64,000 bases of DNA from Agrypnia vestita (GCA_016648135.1 JADDOH010004259.1:1-64000), one strand, 5' to 3'. Counted from the stretch's first letter, positions 1 to 13,224 are shown. The notes: generated by a model from the sequence alone, not told the origin. Program-made: numbers and translations.

Positions 1-89
1 ATATATATATTGATGCACCGTTTCCGCAGCTCGCGGCTGTCTTCGCTTCTATTTCGCTGTCAAGCGCGCTAAAAACTACAACTCCGTTA

Positions 90-218
90 TTCCCGAACTT
101 TCTAGGCGTTCCCAGTGTTAAGTAGAACTTTCCCGTGGCCTCCAGGCTTTTATATACGATATGGATTTTCGATGCTTCCCGAAAGTCGTAGATTACGCTA
201 GGCCGTTCTGGAATCTTT
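90..218. promoter_or_regulatory. Cluster of heat-shock-element-like motifs
   Basis: Alternating TTC and GAA units with 2-nt spacing, the binding pattern of heat shock factor, are dense here. A perfect three-unit element lies at 90-102 (TTC-CC-GAA-CT-TTC). Two-unit matches lie at 125-132 (GAA-CT-TTC), 176-183 (TTC-CC-GAA) and 206-213 (TTC-TG-GAA), the last followed by TC-TTT. No coding gene is visible beside the cluster, so it may belong to a repeat or to a promoter outside the window. Binding is inferred from the motif only. Confidence 0.4.
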
Positions 219-240
219 GATAGTGTTGTGATGTGTGGCA

Positions 241-1629
241 AAAGTGTGCAATTATTTTTCGCCTCGTTACAATATCGATGTAAAATTTAATATCAATAAA
301 TGAAATATAATTTTCAGATAATAATTTTAATTAAAGCAACATTTTTTATAGCTCTTATTTTAAAATAAATTTTAATAGAAGCTGATTGAAGAGCAGCATT
401 AATTTCCTTTTAAGTAAAAATTTTGTGGATATATCCTTTTTGGATGTAATATTTTTGTTCTGAAACTGAAAGTACGTATTTCTGGTTAAAAAAATAATGA
501 TTACACTTCTACTAACAAAAAGTCGTTTGCTGTATAGCCTTCTATTGTCAAAATAAGATTTTTCTGACTTTTTTCCAATTTCTTTCTACAAGTCTTTGAT
601 CTTAGAATTAAGAACTCAATCTGCGACTGAGCCGCCTATTCTATTACTGTAAGTAAAAAATAAAAATTCTCTGAACATTTTAATGCGGCTAATTTTGAAT
701 TTTTTGCACTGAATTTCCTTCGTGGTGGTTAATAATAATAATCTTTAGTCAATCCGTTACACTAGTTTTATCAATTTTAATAAAAAATATATTAATAGAG
801 TTCGCAGGTGAGTATTATAGAAACTTTGCCATGGCAGGGTTAAACGACGGTGTTTCGAATTGTATATATTTTTTAAATACGCTCGTAGAGAATAAAAAGC
901 TATTTCAAAACAACCGTCTTGCATCGTGTTAATTACAGGACCTTTTTTAGGTAAATACAAGAATCGAATTTTGTGACGATTAATCCATTGTCGACTCTTA
1001 TTTGACAACCCATGTATGTCGTAGAAACGTCAAATATTTGCTAAAGTTTAGTATATCTGATAACGCGTAACCCTAAAAGATCGCTAATTGTAAATACAAA
1101 GTTTTTGGGTAATGACCTAAAAACCGCTTTTAGAACATTAATATTGATTAATAGTCTTCAAAAGTTGTGTTGTTGAGTATTTAAAATCAAATTCAAATAA
1201 TCTTTTTTGTCGATCTTCATCACTACTGAAGACAAACCTAACAACTGTCTAAATCCAAAAGGAAAATATTCTGGCTCGCCAAGTTCCGGTAAAAGTCGGT
1301 CAGTAAATAGATTCCTTTACTACATTTTGAAAAACAAACGCAAGAGAATGACTAGTAATTTTCGTTTTCATTGCTAAACGTAATTTGAGAGTGCTGAATT
1401 TTTTGCCACAAAATAACCATATACAAAATAATAATATTTCATTCACTTCTTTTTACATACTTCGTTTGCAAGCATAGCTCTTTATGAAGTATACGGGTGT
1501 TTAGTTATTGACGTGAGTAAATGTTCATGCAGCTTGCACTGACAATGACCAAACGGTTAATATGTAAGCGTGAACATAACAACATGTTATATAATTTTTT
1601 TTTCTAACAAAGCACAGTGCATGTAAATG
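241..1629. other. AT-rich non-coding stretch
   Basis: No open frame with recognisable protein content is present. The only ORF above 80 codons (757-1008, minus) has no motif and looks like chance. I saw no tRNA, terminal repeat or tandem array. Confidence 0.6.
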
Positions 1630-1631
1630 TG

Positions 1632-1712
1632 ATTACCTTGGTGGCCACTGGTGGAATCGAACTTTTGACCTTTGGAGCCAAAGATGGGCGTACTAACCAC
1701 CGCACATCCGAG
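1632..1712 (-). mobile_element. tRNA-headed SINE fragment
   Basis: On the minus strand this reads as a tRNA-like head: GGTGGTTAGTACGCCCATC resembles a box A region and AGTTCGATTCC is a good Pol III box B. The usual cloverleaf is degraded, so a functional tRNA is unlikely. It resembles other tRNA-derived heads in the window in type but not closely in sequence. Confidence 0.5.
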
Positions 1713-4520
1713 ATTATTGTGTTATTAATAGACTATTATTAGTATTATTATTCTCATATGATATATTAATAAAATCTACTGGTGAATCAGCCCAAAGTCC
1801 AGATATAGTGAATATATTCAGCTGGTTACCCGGGTAGTTGAATATATTCACCAGTGCAAAATAATAATTTCTGTGCCCGATAATAAAATGATTTGATTAA
1901 ATATAAATATACCATTTCATCCATAATTTATTTGTCCATCTGTTATTTAAAAAATAAAATAAAAACACAACTATTAATTTAAAGAAGAGAAAATATTAAA
2001 ATGTTTTCGGGGTTTCAGTGAAATAAAATGTTGCATTCTTGTAGGTACTATTTATTTTGTACTTTAAGTATATTTTATATAGGCTTTTTTAAAAAAATAA
2101 TAATATCTACTTCTTGATCAAAAAACTGCGTTCTTGTTGCTGTAATGTTCTCTATATCCTGGATCCAATTCAGAATATATGTCTATACATTCGCCTTGAT
2201 CATTATTTGGTGAAATGCATTTTTTCCTCTTCCTTTATCTATCACTAAATTGCTTGTTGACGTACATGTTGGTCTAGTTGATAAGGTAGTTATCGAGTGA
2301 TCTAATCAATTATCGGGAATTTGAGCCACAATCCACGACATCAGTAAGTTAGATAAATATTCATATTATTTTAATGCCACAAGTGTTTTAATAATAATAA
2401 TAATTGGATGATTTATATAGCGCCGCTTTCGTGAGTACTCACCTCAAGGGCGCTTCACACAAAACAACTTACTGCCTAAAAACACTTATTTACTATTACT
2501 TATTTACTAGATGACATACAAAATAATGGAATTAACATTTAAATCTATAATAGTTGGGAGTGCTAGAAAGAATCATGTATTTTCGCGGGGTGCATACTAG
2601 GAGTGGGAAACATTACGTAGTGTTGTAACGGTCTGATTCTATAGTCTTGTTTGAAAATCGTAGGAATATTGATGACACGTATTTTATGTACACGTCTCGT
2701 CGTAATTGTTTTGTGTCAATAATGTCAATAATTAAAAAAAATTAAAAGCCTCCTACAAATTAAATATGTTATAAATATCTACACTAGCAATATGTACCAT
2801 AAATAACATATTTTTTTACTTTGATAAAACATTCGTAAAAAAAATAATAATCACATGTTGCGGTTTTGAATATATTAGAATTTTGTATGAATAAGGTTTT
2901 CGTAATCCTTCACAAAAATAAAAAACTAGTTTCTCTAAAATTAAAAATTCAAGTAAAGCTTACTTGAATTACTAATTTATTTGAAAATGGCATAACATTT
3001 TAAGAGATGTTGTAGATATGTAATACAACATGTTAATATAACACTTTATAAGGCGCCATATTTTTTATGGTAATTAAAAGTAATTCAATTTAGAGGTACT
3101 AATTTGATTTCTTTTTTATTCGAAGATGAGCTTCTTGCCTTACGTGCGCACGAAACTCGTAAATCATCAAAGTGGCTAACAATTAAATGAATTTCTATGC
3201 GCATATAAATATTTAATTAAATTTATCAGTTTTAAAACCAGTAAAAAATTTAATTGCATTAATATCAATGGATGATTTAGTATCCACGAAATAAATATCG
3301 TTCCCTAGTTCAATGATTTATACTTAAATACCGCTAAGCGGCATGGGCAACTAGATATTTGTATTATTCATTCCTGCACTTGAGTTGTTATTTTTTATGT
3401 AAAGTTCGCGAATTAAGTAATTCATTAATAATTTGGCCATCTATAATAGTTTTATTGAGATGAAAGCACTGATATTTAGTGTCTGATCGTTTTGCTGGTA
3501 AAAATAACCTCTTTTAACATAAGGCTTAATAAAACAAAATTCTTATGTTTTACTTTTTACGTACCTACAATACGTTGTTTATTACTATTTTAAAAGCTTT
3601 TTTAATAGATAAGTATTTTTTATCATACATAAGAACAAATCACTAAAAAAAAATTAAAAGATTTAAAAATATTTTACCCATTGGTATTTTAATTAACACA
3701 TTTTCAACCAGGTGTATTATATTGTAAATAAAATATTTTTTTTATCTTACTTACAAATTTACGTAAAAAATTTTTTTTCACTCTCAATTCATAACTCTCA
3801 AATAAATTATACCGACACATGTGTACTTATATATACTTTGCTCATCTTTACAAATATTCTACTGGTCTAAATATGTTATAATTATTATTTTATTTAAAAA
3901 AAATGAAACAATGTGCCCAACACTGTCTAACACTAGAACCAAAACATCTTTCCAGGTGCATTATTGCTGGGTAAATTCTAAAAATATGACCCGTCAATAT
4001 TACGTTTTTTACGATCAAATGGAACAATCCACGTATCTACGCTTTCTTTATCATTTCGGTGTTGCGTTCACTAAAAATTATTATTCTAATTTAGACTGTA
4101 TTTTTGAGTAATATATATAAATTCATTAAACTTTTACCATCCAACCGTCTGTAAATTAGAATCTGGTGTAGTTGTAAGTGTAGTAAAACAAATCGTATTA
4201 CGGTTTATATCAATTATTTGAACAAAATCAATTTTGATTAATGTTTTGATAACAGTAAATAAAATATATTTAAATAATAAAAATATAAAATTTCCAACGT
4301 GCCCACGAATCTAGGCGAGCACTGGCCAGCGGGTGTTGACTTGTCGGAATATTTTGATCACAGCCGTACGTATAATGAGGACCCCCCGAGTAGTAACAAA
4401 CCGTGACAATGTCTTCGGTAGAAAAAAGCTGTCGCAGGTGATATTAATCATTTATCTTGTTAATTTATTTGACATAAACACTTAATTAAAGTTTTGGTAA
4501 AATAATTAACGTCACAGATA
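1713..4520. other. AT-rich non-coding stretch with possible old repeat tails
   Basis: An (ATA)n run near 2392-2402 leads into GGATGATTTATATAGCGCCG, a pattern that often marks the end of a dispersed repeat. Bases 2637-2700 weakly resemble the 3' body of the SINE at 38340-38520. The 96-codon ORF at 3821-4111 (plus) has no recognisable domain. The rest shows nothing I can name. Confidence 0.45.
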
Positions 4521-4611
4521 ATATTATTTTTAATTCTTACAATATTTTTATATATTTTATCAAGATTATATTATTTTTAATTCTTACAATATTTTTATAT
4601 ATTTTATCAAG
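4521..4611 (+). repeat. 47-bp tandem duplication
   Basis: A 47-bp AT-rich unit (4521-4567) is followed directly by a nearly complete second copy (4568-4611). Both contain TTAATTCTTACAATATTTTT and end in TTATCAAG. The near identity suggests a recent local duplication by slippage or unequal exchange. Confidence 0.85.
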
Positions 4612-4731
4612 TTTTCTAATGGATTTTATTCATTTCACCTATGTTCATTTCAGATATTTTATAAATAAAATTATTTCGCCTTTCTTCTATTTCTATATTA
4701 TTTGGTCTTGACTTACAACAATCGACATTTT

Positions 4732-5654
4732 GTCGCGTCACTTTAGGAAAAGCACTTGCATTAGTGTGAGTAACAGTGCGTTTACAAAACTCGTAACATT
4801 ATTGTTTTTGAGTAAATGACAGACGCAAGAAATAAATATAAATATGATTTTAGTTTCTAAACCTAAAATAAGCATAGGTATAAGTAACATTAAAAAAACT
4901 CATTCTGATTTCAAAATCAATATGATTTCAAAATTGTTATAAAACATTGACTACATGTTTTTTCAAATAAAATACTTATATATTTTTAATATTTCATTTA
5001 ATTGATAATTAAAACTAACAAGTTAATCCATTATATACTGTTCGCATATGTCATTGGCATTAATCGTTAATCAAAATATATAATTCTCTACGTAACAATT
5101 TCCGTCACAAACGATACCATAATGCTGAAAAAATAATGTGATATAATATAATAATAAGGAATATGAAGCAAAAAAAGCATAAATATCTTTTTAATAATGT
5201 CCATCACTAACGTTATCAAGACACTACTCTAATAGCGCTGTTCTCCCAGCATTAACTGGCTGTGAAATATATAACAAAAGCACATCATTTTTGATGGGTT
5301 ATAGCTAGTTTAATTATTAATTATATAAAAGCAGGTATAATTATAGTTAAATGGTTTCAAAATCTTATTATTAATTTTAATCAATAAGTTTAAATATTGT
5401 CTGTATTGGACTCCGAATCCTCATCTAAATTTATATTTAAATTATTAAGTCTGTGGTCACCGTATCGTGATATTGCAGTCACCGTATCTTTAAATAAAAA
5501 ATATTAAACAAAGAAACGACCGCTCCGCGTGACTGCCAGTGTGATACTGAAATGGCCAATGGAGTAGCTTCAAAAAAGGAATACCACTACACAATTTACA
5601 GGTTACAGAGGGTATCACTCACACTAATGCAAGTGGCTTTCATAAAGTGAACGG
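4732..5654. mobile_element. Possible DNA-transposon remnant bounded by inverted repeats
   Basis: About 38 bp at 4732-4771 recur in inverted orientation at 5616-5654. The shared core is ACTCACACTAATGCAAGTG followed by a CTTT..TAAAGTGA segment with a few differences. The roughly 0.9 kb between has no ORF. A non-autonomous DNA transposon is the simplest reading, but I could not define outer termini or a target-site duplication. Confidence 0.35.
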
Positions 5655-6540
5655 ACCCTAGCTGCCACAACCAAGCACACAGCAAGAATAGCAATCGTCA
5701 GTTGCGGATTGCTTTCTTCTAGTATCAACTTTCTTTGTAAAATTGATATCAGAAGACCCCATTGCAAAAAGTTGTTAACTAACATTTTTGTCAAAAATGT
5801 GTTAATAAACCCTCCAAACTAAATAATACGCTCTTTCCATTGGAAATAAGTTCAGAACTTAAAACTATTAGAACATGTTCAAATCATAGGGATGAACATG
5901 TTAACTACACTTTTTCATAAAAATCAAATCAGTTACGAATGGGAAGAAAGTGTTATCTTCAATAAATAACATGTTCATGTCATCATTCTGAAATTAACAC
6001 GCCTTTTAATTTGATTGGAATATTTATGGTTAATATAAATTTTACTCTGGCAGTACGTCATACATTTGTTTTTATTTGAAGACTATTATAATATGTACTT
6101 ATATATTATGTTTCAATAATTTTAAATGGTACATATCATGTTTTGTATTATTAATTAACATGCCAGGTATTTTGTAATTTTGAATAATGGATAGTAAAAA
6201 CGGATAGCATTTGAAAGGTTGTTTGATGTTCGTGCTTTATCAATTTTGAATAGGTGTTACTCTATTAAAAATGAGTTCCAGAGGCGAAAAAATGGTTGTT
6301 AACTACATTTTTTAGGGAAAATTAGTATATTTTCTTTTTTTGTCCATAAATGCGTATTTTTTACTTTGTAAATACTTTTTGAAAATTTAGTGACATAAAT
6401 CAATAAAAATTAATCTTGAATTAGCAATAGAACATATTTTTCAAAGGAGAAATGCAAATGTCTAATTATTTCAAAATGACTTGAATGTTAGTTAACAACT
6501 TCTTGCCATGGGGTCTTCATATACTAATGTACTATTGTTC
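5655..6540. other. AT-rich non-coding stretch
   Basis: No ORF of note and no repeat that I can recognise. Confidence 0.55.
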
Positions 6541-6542
6541 TA

Positions 6543-6830
6543 TCAAGCCGTTTCCCCGTAAAGATAGGCAGGGAGGATAAAATGCCACACTCCTGGCTCA
6601 TCATTCTTGCCTCGTCCACATTTGTATATTTTCTTATCTACGCACTGTGGTTGTGGACAGTGCTGTCCTCCAGATTTGGTTAATCCGGTCAGGCCAGGTC
6701 TTTCGGTTCTTTCTTCAATACTCGTCTCAAATATGTATTTAATCATTCTCTCCTCGCTCCTAGGTTCCACGTGACCAAGCCATCTCAGTAGCCCCTTGGT
6801 TACCTTTGGATAAAATAGTATTATTTTCAT
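6543..6830 (-). pseudogene. LINE reverse transcriptase C-terminal remnant
   Basis: The minus-strand frame carries LLRWLGHVEPRSEERMIK, the conserved R-W-x-GHV-x-R segment found after the reverse transcriptase domain in many arthropod non-LTR retrotransposon proteins. It ends in a short tail, PAYLYGETA. That tail matches the end of the relic at 56690-56872 (plus, ACLCGETA) and a decayed copy at 46985-47060. Only about 95 codons remain, without the reverse transcriptase palm motifs, so this is a truncated dead copy. The exact LINE clade is not resolved. Confidence 0.7.
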
Positions 6831-6839
6831 GAGTGCTGA

Positions 6840-8430
6840 ATTTTATTTTTAAAAGCCTCTAAGGGTAAGTGTGGCCCATATACAATGCTTATGTCAAACT
6901 AATTGAATTAATATATGCATAGCAATAATATTGATTATCACTCATTTTGACTTGATATGACGTTTATTTATTAAAAAAAAAATCTTCGACTTATTCCTAG
7001 AAATCTTTTCCAGCAGCCTTTAATAACAAATCAAATAGTAATAAAATAAGCGATTATAGACGGTTAATCCTTGAATAACACGCCTTAATAAAAATTAACT
7101 GACAGATGTTCTCGGAGAGATGAAAAGATTCAAATTATAAGATTCAAGTCGTAATTCATTTAATAGAGACAGTTTAAACTGTTTTCGTACGAAGGCGTGT
7201 TACTTGATCTAAACGCGAACAAAAACTTACAAGGTAAATGCAAATCAATGGGCCGGTCCCACCGCGATGCGGTATTTGCGTACGTTTTGGTGTTAGTTCC
7301 CTCCTTCTTCACATTTGTACACTTGTCTTTGGACATTAATATTCTGCCTCGGCATGGGCATTAGCTGGCTCATGTATTACGTGATCTGTAAGGCGGGGTA
7401 TGCACACAGACTTAATTGAATCGATTGTACAATTAGTGCCACCAATCGCCGTGGACCTGTTTTTTCTTTATTAAAACCATTATCATTTATGGAGAAATAG
7501 AGCTTTGAGGAATATTAAATGAATTCGGGGGCTGTGCTCCAATACTTAACATTGCAATTACATGACAATCCGTGTACTGCAATAATATTAATAACATTAA
7601 ATATAACCTAATCTCAGATTTCAACAGTATTTTTATTAGCGAAGAGTTTCAAATATTGTTAAGATATAAAGAGATAAAGAGGATGACCAAACAGCCATCA
7701 TCATCTTTGGAACATCTAAGATAAGGAGGAGAGATAATACCATCAAGGATGTTGAGGAGTGTTTCTTCGAATAGAACTGCATATTTTCAGTAAAATTATT
7801 ATTTTTTTACAAATTCCATAGCAGTTTCTAAATGCCTGCAAAAATTAAATTTAAACGTGTTGATAAATAATCAGTTTTCAACATGTTTGAATGTAGTATC
7901 GCATCGCAATAAAAAAACACAGAAATTCATAACTTGAAAACAAACCGCAAAATATAGATAACTGATGGAAAACTTATACAGGGATAGTGATTTTTCAGAA
8001 GAAGACATGTGTGTAAAATTCCAAAAATGCAAAACTCTTCGTCGTTTGCAGATACCATAAATGAAAAATAAAGCGTTGAATATTCATTTACAAACATAGC
8101 TGTAGGCATCACTGAAAATATGTTTAAGATTAGTGACGAAAATAAGACACGAGAGCGCTCAAATCACTTTCAAACAGTCTCAGGCGTTGAATTGGTTTAT
8201 TTGCTATCGCTCCGTCTTACTTGTCGTGTTGATTGGGTAAAGTAATTAGAAGGCGCGAGAATAATCCGTCAAATCACTGATAACCTTAATACTTACCTTT
8301 TTTAACCATTTTAAAGGTCCTGAGTGGACCTATTGCATTTTTTTTCATTTATGAAAATATAAAATAAGTAAAAATTAGAAAAGCCTCACTATTGTACCAG
8401 AATAATTGTTAAAAAATCACTAAAATAAAA
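6840..8430. other. AT-rich non-coding stretch
   Basis: No recognisable gene. The 61-codon ORF at 7927-8112 (minus) has no motif. No tandem or inverted repeat stood out. Confidence 0.55.
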
Positions 8431-8433
8431 TTT

Positions 8434-8741
8434 AACCCATAAAAACCAAGTTTTTATTATACTCCCTTTCTCATTTCCTAGTTAAAACAGGTTTAGCGCT
8501 TACCCTCCGCGTTGAACTCGAGTTGGGCGACGCTAAAAAAGGGATAAAAAATTCTAAAAATCCAAAATTATACTATAATTACAAATTTTTGTAACGAAAA
8601 TTTGATAGATTATTTTTATCGTCGTCACGAGTCTGCTTGCAAAGTTTCAGCTCGATTGTATCAGGGAAAAGGGTTAAAAATCGATCCAAAGTTTTTCGTC
8701 AATCAAGCAAACAGACGCTAGGAGTTAAAAGAAAGGGAGTA
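8434..8741 (+). mobile_element. MITE-like repeat, copy 1
   Basis: The core 8462-8739 begins CTCCCTTTC and ends GAAAGGGAG, with TA on both sides, as in Tc1/mariner-type MITEs. The internal sequence (AGTTTCAGCTCGAT, TCGATCCAAAGTTTTT) recurs in inverse orientation at 40163-40488. About 25 bp outside the apparent TA (AACCCATAAAAACCAAG) is also shared between the copies, so the true left end may lie further out. No coding capacity. Confidence 0.55.
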
Positions 8742-8819
8742 AATACCTTTCAGTTCTCCAATGAATTCCACATTCAATAATATAGACATGCATTTTCATA
8801 TCTTTGCCTTCCTAGGATG

Positions 8820-9556
8820 TGTCCAAGAAGTATTCCTGAAAAACCTAACGAACCAGAACAACGCCACGTGTTCAAGTCTTCTTCTTCTAGACCAGGTGGG
8901 TACCAAGCTAAGCTTGTGTGAAGTTAGAGCTGGGTCGAGCTTACGTGAAGCTCGAGTTACACCGTGTGTGTCGGTTCTTGCAGAGCCATCTCCGAGGCGT
9001 CTCTCCGCCTGAAATTCCATCATCCCTGCCTTCGAGCTCTTTCCGGCAACCTACCTTCCGGTGCCTTTGTCGAATCCGCGATCACCGCGGACACCACTAT
9101 AATGCTGGGTTGTGCCAGAGACCTTAGTGCCTGTGCTGTATTCGATTTTTCTTGAATTGTCAACAAATTGTTTATTTTGATACAACTATCTGTACTGTTT
9201 CCACATCCTTGTCGCTTGCACTACATTTTACGCTTCACATTTGTTTTAAAATTGAACATTTCTCGTGCACACAAGACGTGCACACTTATTTTTCAGGTTC
9301 GCCGCCGCTGAATGTGGATGGTACAGCTAAACGGCGGACATCTCAGGTTACGCGTGCTCTTAACCTGTCTTACTTTGATCAATGTTCGCTATCTCTACAA
9401 TCTGGAATAGTTGACCGGTATGCAAATTTCCAGTATGTACAGCCACCGATCAGGTGTGTAATAATAGCTGTGCCTTCATTGATGTACCTACCTATTGCGA
9501 TATGCCATATCAACAACGAACCAGATGATGACAGTAGATTATTTGATAGCTATTAA
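8820..9556 (+). other. GC-richer region with unassigned ORFs
   Basis: Base composition rises above the surroundings at about 8830-9120. Several overlapping frames are open here on both strands. A 134-codon plus-strand frame at 9152-9556 follows, containing a possible 3' splice signal (a T-rich run ending CAG at 9296, then GTTCGCCGCC). None of the translations matches a family I know. It could be part of an old retroelement gag-like region, an untranslated exon, or chance. I do not assign a function. Confidence 0.25.
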
Positions 9557-9775
9557 ATTTGGCGAATGTTTGATATTTTTTTATCATTCGATTTAATATG
9601 TTTGATTAATATTTTTTTTCTGCGTAGTATTCAAAATTATATGTCGAATTTCATTCAGTTGTTAGGTTTTTTATATTTTTTCTAATATAATTTTTTTTCT
9701 TAAGCTCAATAAAAACTCAAATGCACGCAATGATCCATGGAGAGATCAACGCTTGGTATATGCCTAAGGGATAAT

Positions 9776-10066
9776 AAGAGATTTTGAAATTAGGTGTAGT
9801 AATAGAGTAGTGGATATCGTGGATCGTGCAGTGAAGTTAACATGGCAATGGGCAGGGCAGGTTGCAAGGCAGAATGTTACAAGATAGACTCCTGGTGTTC
9901 TGAAGTAGAGACCTTGGGAGAACAAAAGAGGTGTTGAAAGACTGCAAAAGAGATGGGCCGACTAGCCGCTGCGTGGGGGAAGAAACGGCCACAAGAAGCA
10001 AATAACAGGGAAAAATGGAAGGTTATGGAATAGACCCAGCAGCGGAGAGATGAAGGCTGAAGAAGA
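9776..10066 (+). pseudogene. RTE/BovB-like LINE C-terminal remnant
   Basis: Translating the plus strand piecewise gives DIVDRAVKLTWQWAGQVARQ, matching the conserved segment that reads roughly as K-W-x-WAGH-x-AR in RTE-like LINEs. Further on, in shifted frames, come a RWAD-like piece, a GKKRPQEANNREKW piece that resembles the Q-A-x-DR-x-x-W element, and a terminal W-x-x-x-E tract. Stops and frameshifts interrupt it. It is a decayed 3' end and no domain is functional. Confidence 0.65.
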
Positions 10067-10079
10067 AAACAATTTTTAT

Positions 10080-12220
10080 GCTTTATGTGTAATGTACAGA
10101 TTTTGTAACGTAAAAAATATTAATAATAGCTTGATAATCTTTGGCCTACATACATAACCCACAAAATTATTGCATAGAAGATGTTCACATGTACGTCAAA
10201 CAAAATAATATACCTTATATAAATAGGTGCGTACTTTATCCCAAATCCAGAAACAAATGCAATACTTAACTCCCATAAAACAAAACATAAAATCATTTTT
10301 TATTTACCTATAAATATATTATTATTATATGCAAATGTGTATATTATGGCAGCCTCACTGGAGTGTGACCGTACTTTGGCAAATATGTATTCTTATTATA
10401 CATGTTTGCCTTGGTACTTTAATGCTAGTTAATAAATTAATAATTATGGACTTAAAAATGCACTTATTAAATTGTAAAATCTAAAATAAGTAAATTTATA
10501 TGAAAACACTAAATTATTAGAATGTATAAAATATTATTTTTCTGTTAGTGATTAGTTTGCAGCGTTCGAAATAGTTGGAATGCGGACTTTCTGAACTATT
10601 CCCGTAGATTCTTCAACCAGGATGTCCCACGTCTTTCAATGCTTCTTTTGCTCGTAATTTTGCCTAGAATAACGATTTATGAATATTATGTGATATGTCT
10701 AAAATTGTGCAGTTTCTGTAGTTTTATTATTTTAAGGATTAATTTTCTCTTTTGTTTCCGGATCATCACAATATCACTAACAACGCTATCGATCTCGCTT
10801 ATTCAAGAAACAAAAAATGTTTATGAAATTATAAAGTAGGATATAATACTCATATTATATTCACTTCATTACTCATTCAATTCCAAAATAGTAAAATTTG
10901 TTTGTTTTGAGTAAAAAATCATCACCAATTAACAGGTCAGAATATTGCCCATTCCCGATATTTCGATACAAAAACACCCTGAAGGCGAATTTGAGCATTT
11001 ATGTGATAAATCCCGAAAACACAAATGGTTTCAAAAAGTACATTGCTCTAGGGAAACAAGCGAACAGACTATTGCTGATGCGAGAAAAAAAAATCAATGA
11101 AAAGGGGCAGGATATTCGTAGAATTCTCCAGCACACGGATACACGGAAGGGTGTGAGGTTTGAAAATAGGGCTCCTCAACAACGCTCGTACTCATCCTCG
11201 TAACAAAGGACCGACGAAAAGGATTTCCAGTACCATATTTAGGTACTATAGTATTACGACAGACTAAAAAATTCGCTCCCTCTAAATAAACCTTTGATTC
11301 TGGTTAATACAAGTAGGTTTTTATACAGAATTTTAGGACTTTATTGCAAGCATTCATGATTTTGTATCAGCGTGTCAATTTTGTCTCATACCGTAGGTAC
11401 ACTCGTACATAAAAGTATAGAATGTATATCTACAAACAAGAATAAATATAAATACAATCCAATAAAGCACATTACCTGTTGTGTTGGAATAGATATGATT
11501 TCGCAGATCTTCATAAATAATATGAGATGCAGAGCGCCGATAGACGCGGATGCATTAGAATACTTAAGGTTTAATGGACGCCCTGCTCCCCTGCGTGATT
11601 GCATCGGAACGCCCCGCGTACGACTCCGTGTTAAATTAACTTGTAATCTCGAACACATCAGCTGAGCCACGTCAAGATACTGACCGGTTTCCGAGTCAAT
11701 CGCGCACGCCACGACACGGGATGATGACTAGTTCTGCACGCCGAGATGCGTGCACCGCGCGGGTACATGTCGGGTACAGGTTTCGCGAAAAAATCGGCTC
11801 CGTTGCGCAGATGGCCGGTCCAGCCGTCCGCAGCTTCAGCAGTCTGATGAAATAATTTGCCTCCGCCGAAGCTTGTTTCGAAGTGCAGGTATTGCTAAAT
11901 AATACATTGATTAGGTATAGGTATGAATCTCATCCTTCCATCATATTCCTTTGAATTAAGGAACGCGATCTCCTTAGAACATCTCCTACATCGTTTCTCC
12001 ATGTGAATTTTGCTACTTCTTTTACAGTCCTACAATGCTTGATCAGTCTCCCGAAGTATCTTCTTCCATGTACTCCACAAATTTCAGTCACATGGACATA
12101 AAAACAAAATTCTTCACCATGATAATTTTCTGGAATGAGGCGAGTGTCTTATCTTCTAGATCAACAAGCTACTGAAAAACATTGAATTTTTTAAATTCTT
12201 GTAGTGAGAATCCAATTGTC
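10080..12220. other. Non-coding stretch with two unassigned ORFs
   Basis: The ORFs at 10898-11203 (plus, 101 codons) and 11386-11712 (minus, 108 codons) show no motif I recognise. A GC-richer patch at about 11530-11880 stands out from the AT-rich background and could be a regulatory island, an exon fragment or repeat sequence. Nothing more specific can be supported. Confidence 0.35.
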
Positions 12221-13224
12221 CTGCATGCCATTTTTTTTATTTTTTTTTATTTTCATTTATTGGTTTTCTTACAGCCATATAATTAATCAATCTTGAAAAA
12301 AACAATAATTGATGTACAGAGTTTTGGGCCAATTACAAGAAAACACATATATACAATCGATAAAAAATAAGAAAAAACATGTCCAATAGTGAGTTTGTGT
12401 GAGTGTGTGTATTTGTGTTTATTTATTTATTTTGTTTTGGGAAAAGTTAACAGCAAAACAATCTTAAAAATTTTCCACTGAATTTAAAAATTTAATTTAA
12501 CATACATTAATAGCGAATGGAGGGGAATGTGGGACGGGAGTAGAAGGGAAGATATAATGTACAAATTAGTTTGGGTGCGGTAGTGTAGATATTGTTTGTT
12601 TTATGTTTCTTATTGTTGCGTTGAAAATGTCAATGTGGTGATAGTTTGTGTTAAATGAATTTGTGGATCTGTACATAAAGGAGTTTTGTTTTGAGTTGGT
12701 CTTACAAAAGGGGAGATGAAAAGTAGGTGAATGTCTGTTATTGCGAGTTGGGATGTGGCATCGAGGAATCCGAAGCTTTTTCAAACCCTATGTAGTAGGG
12801 ATCAATCCTTTGAATTTCTTTCAGCTGTAGGGTCCAGGATTCAACCCAAGATCACAAAGTATATTACTATGTTTGATGATTAAAAAAATTACCCCCATAA
12901 TGCACCCCTATTCCTTCATTACTCCACCCAAATCTGCACTAATACATAGACTTATGTTTCCCCTGTCCCCTTGAACTTTTTGACTCCTCTGCTGTACCAT
13001 AATCATTATTATCAACCGTCTTCTCTTCACTATTTCCATAAGCTCAGACCATGGTCTAGTTAAGAATAAGTGAACATCAAAATACATAACACTTTATGTA
13101 TCAATGTCCATCACTATGCTATGCTAGTGTCGCTGCTTTTACTAACATAATGATTTTGCCATAATTTTAATTAACAGAAATGGTTGGCTTATTCATATTT
13201 TAAGGTATATATTATTATAATAAC
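12221..13224. other. Probable repeat-derived non-coding stretch
   Basis: A long T-rich tract at 12231-12260 begins a block that looks like the 3' end of a minus-strand retroelement. I found no second copy here and no protein match. The 72-codon minus ORF at 12566-12784 is asparagine- and histidine-rich with no known motif. Confidence 0.3.

Noticed and set aside
2392..2470. GATTTATATAGCGCCGCTTT next to an (ATA)n run
   Set aside because: It looks like the end of a dispersed repeat, but there is no second copy here to confirm it; mentioned only in the stretch note.
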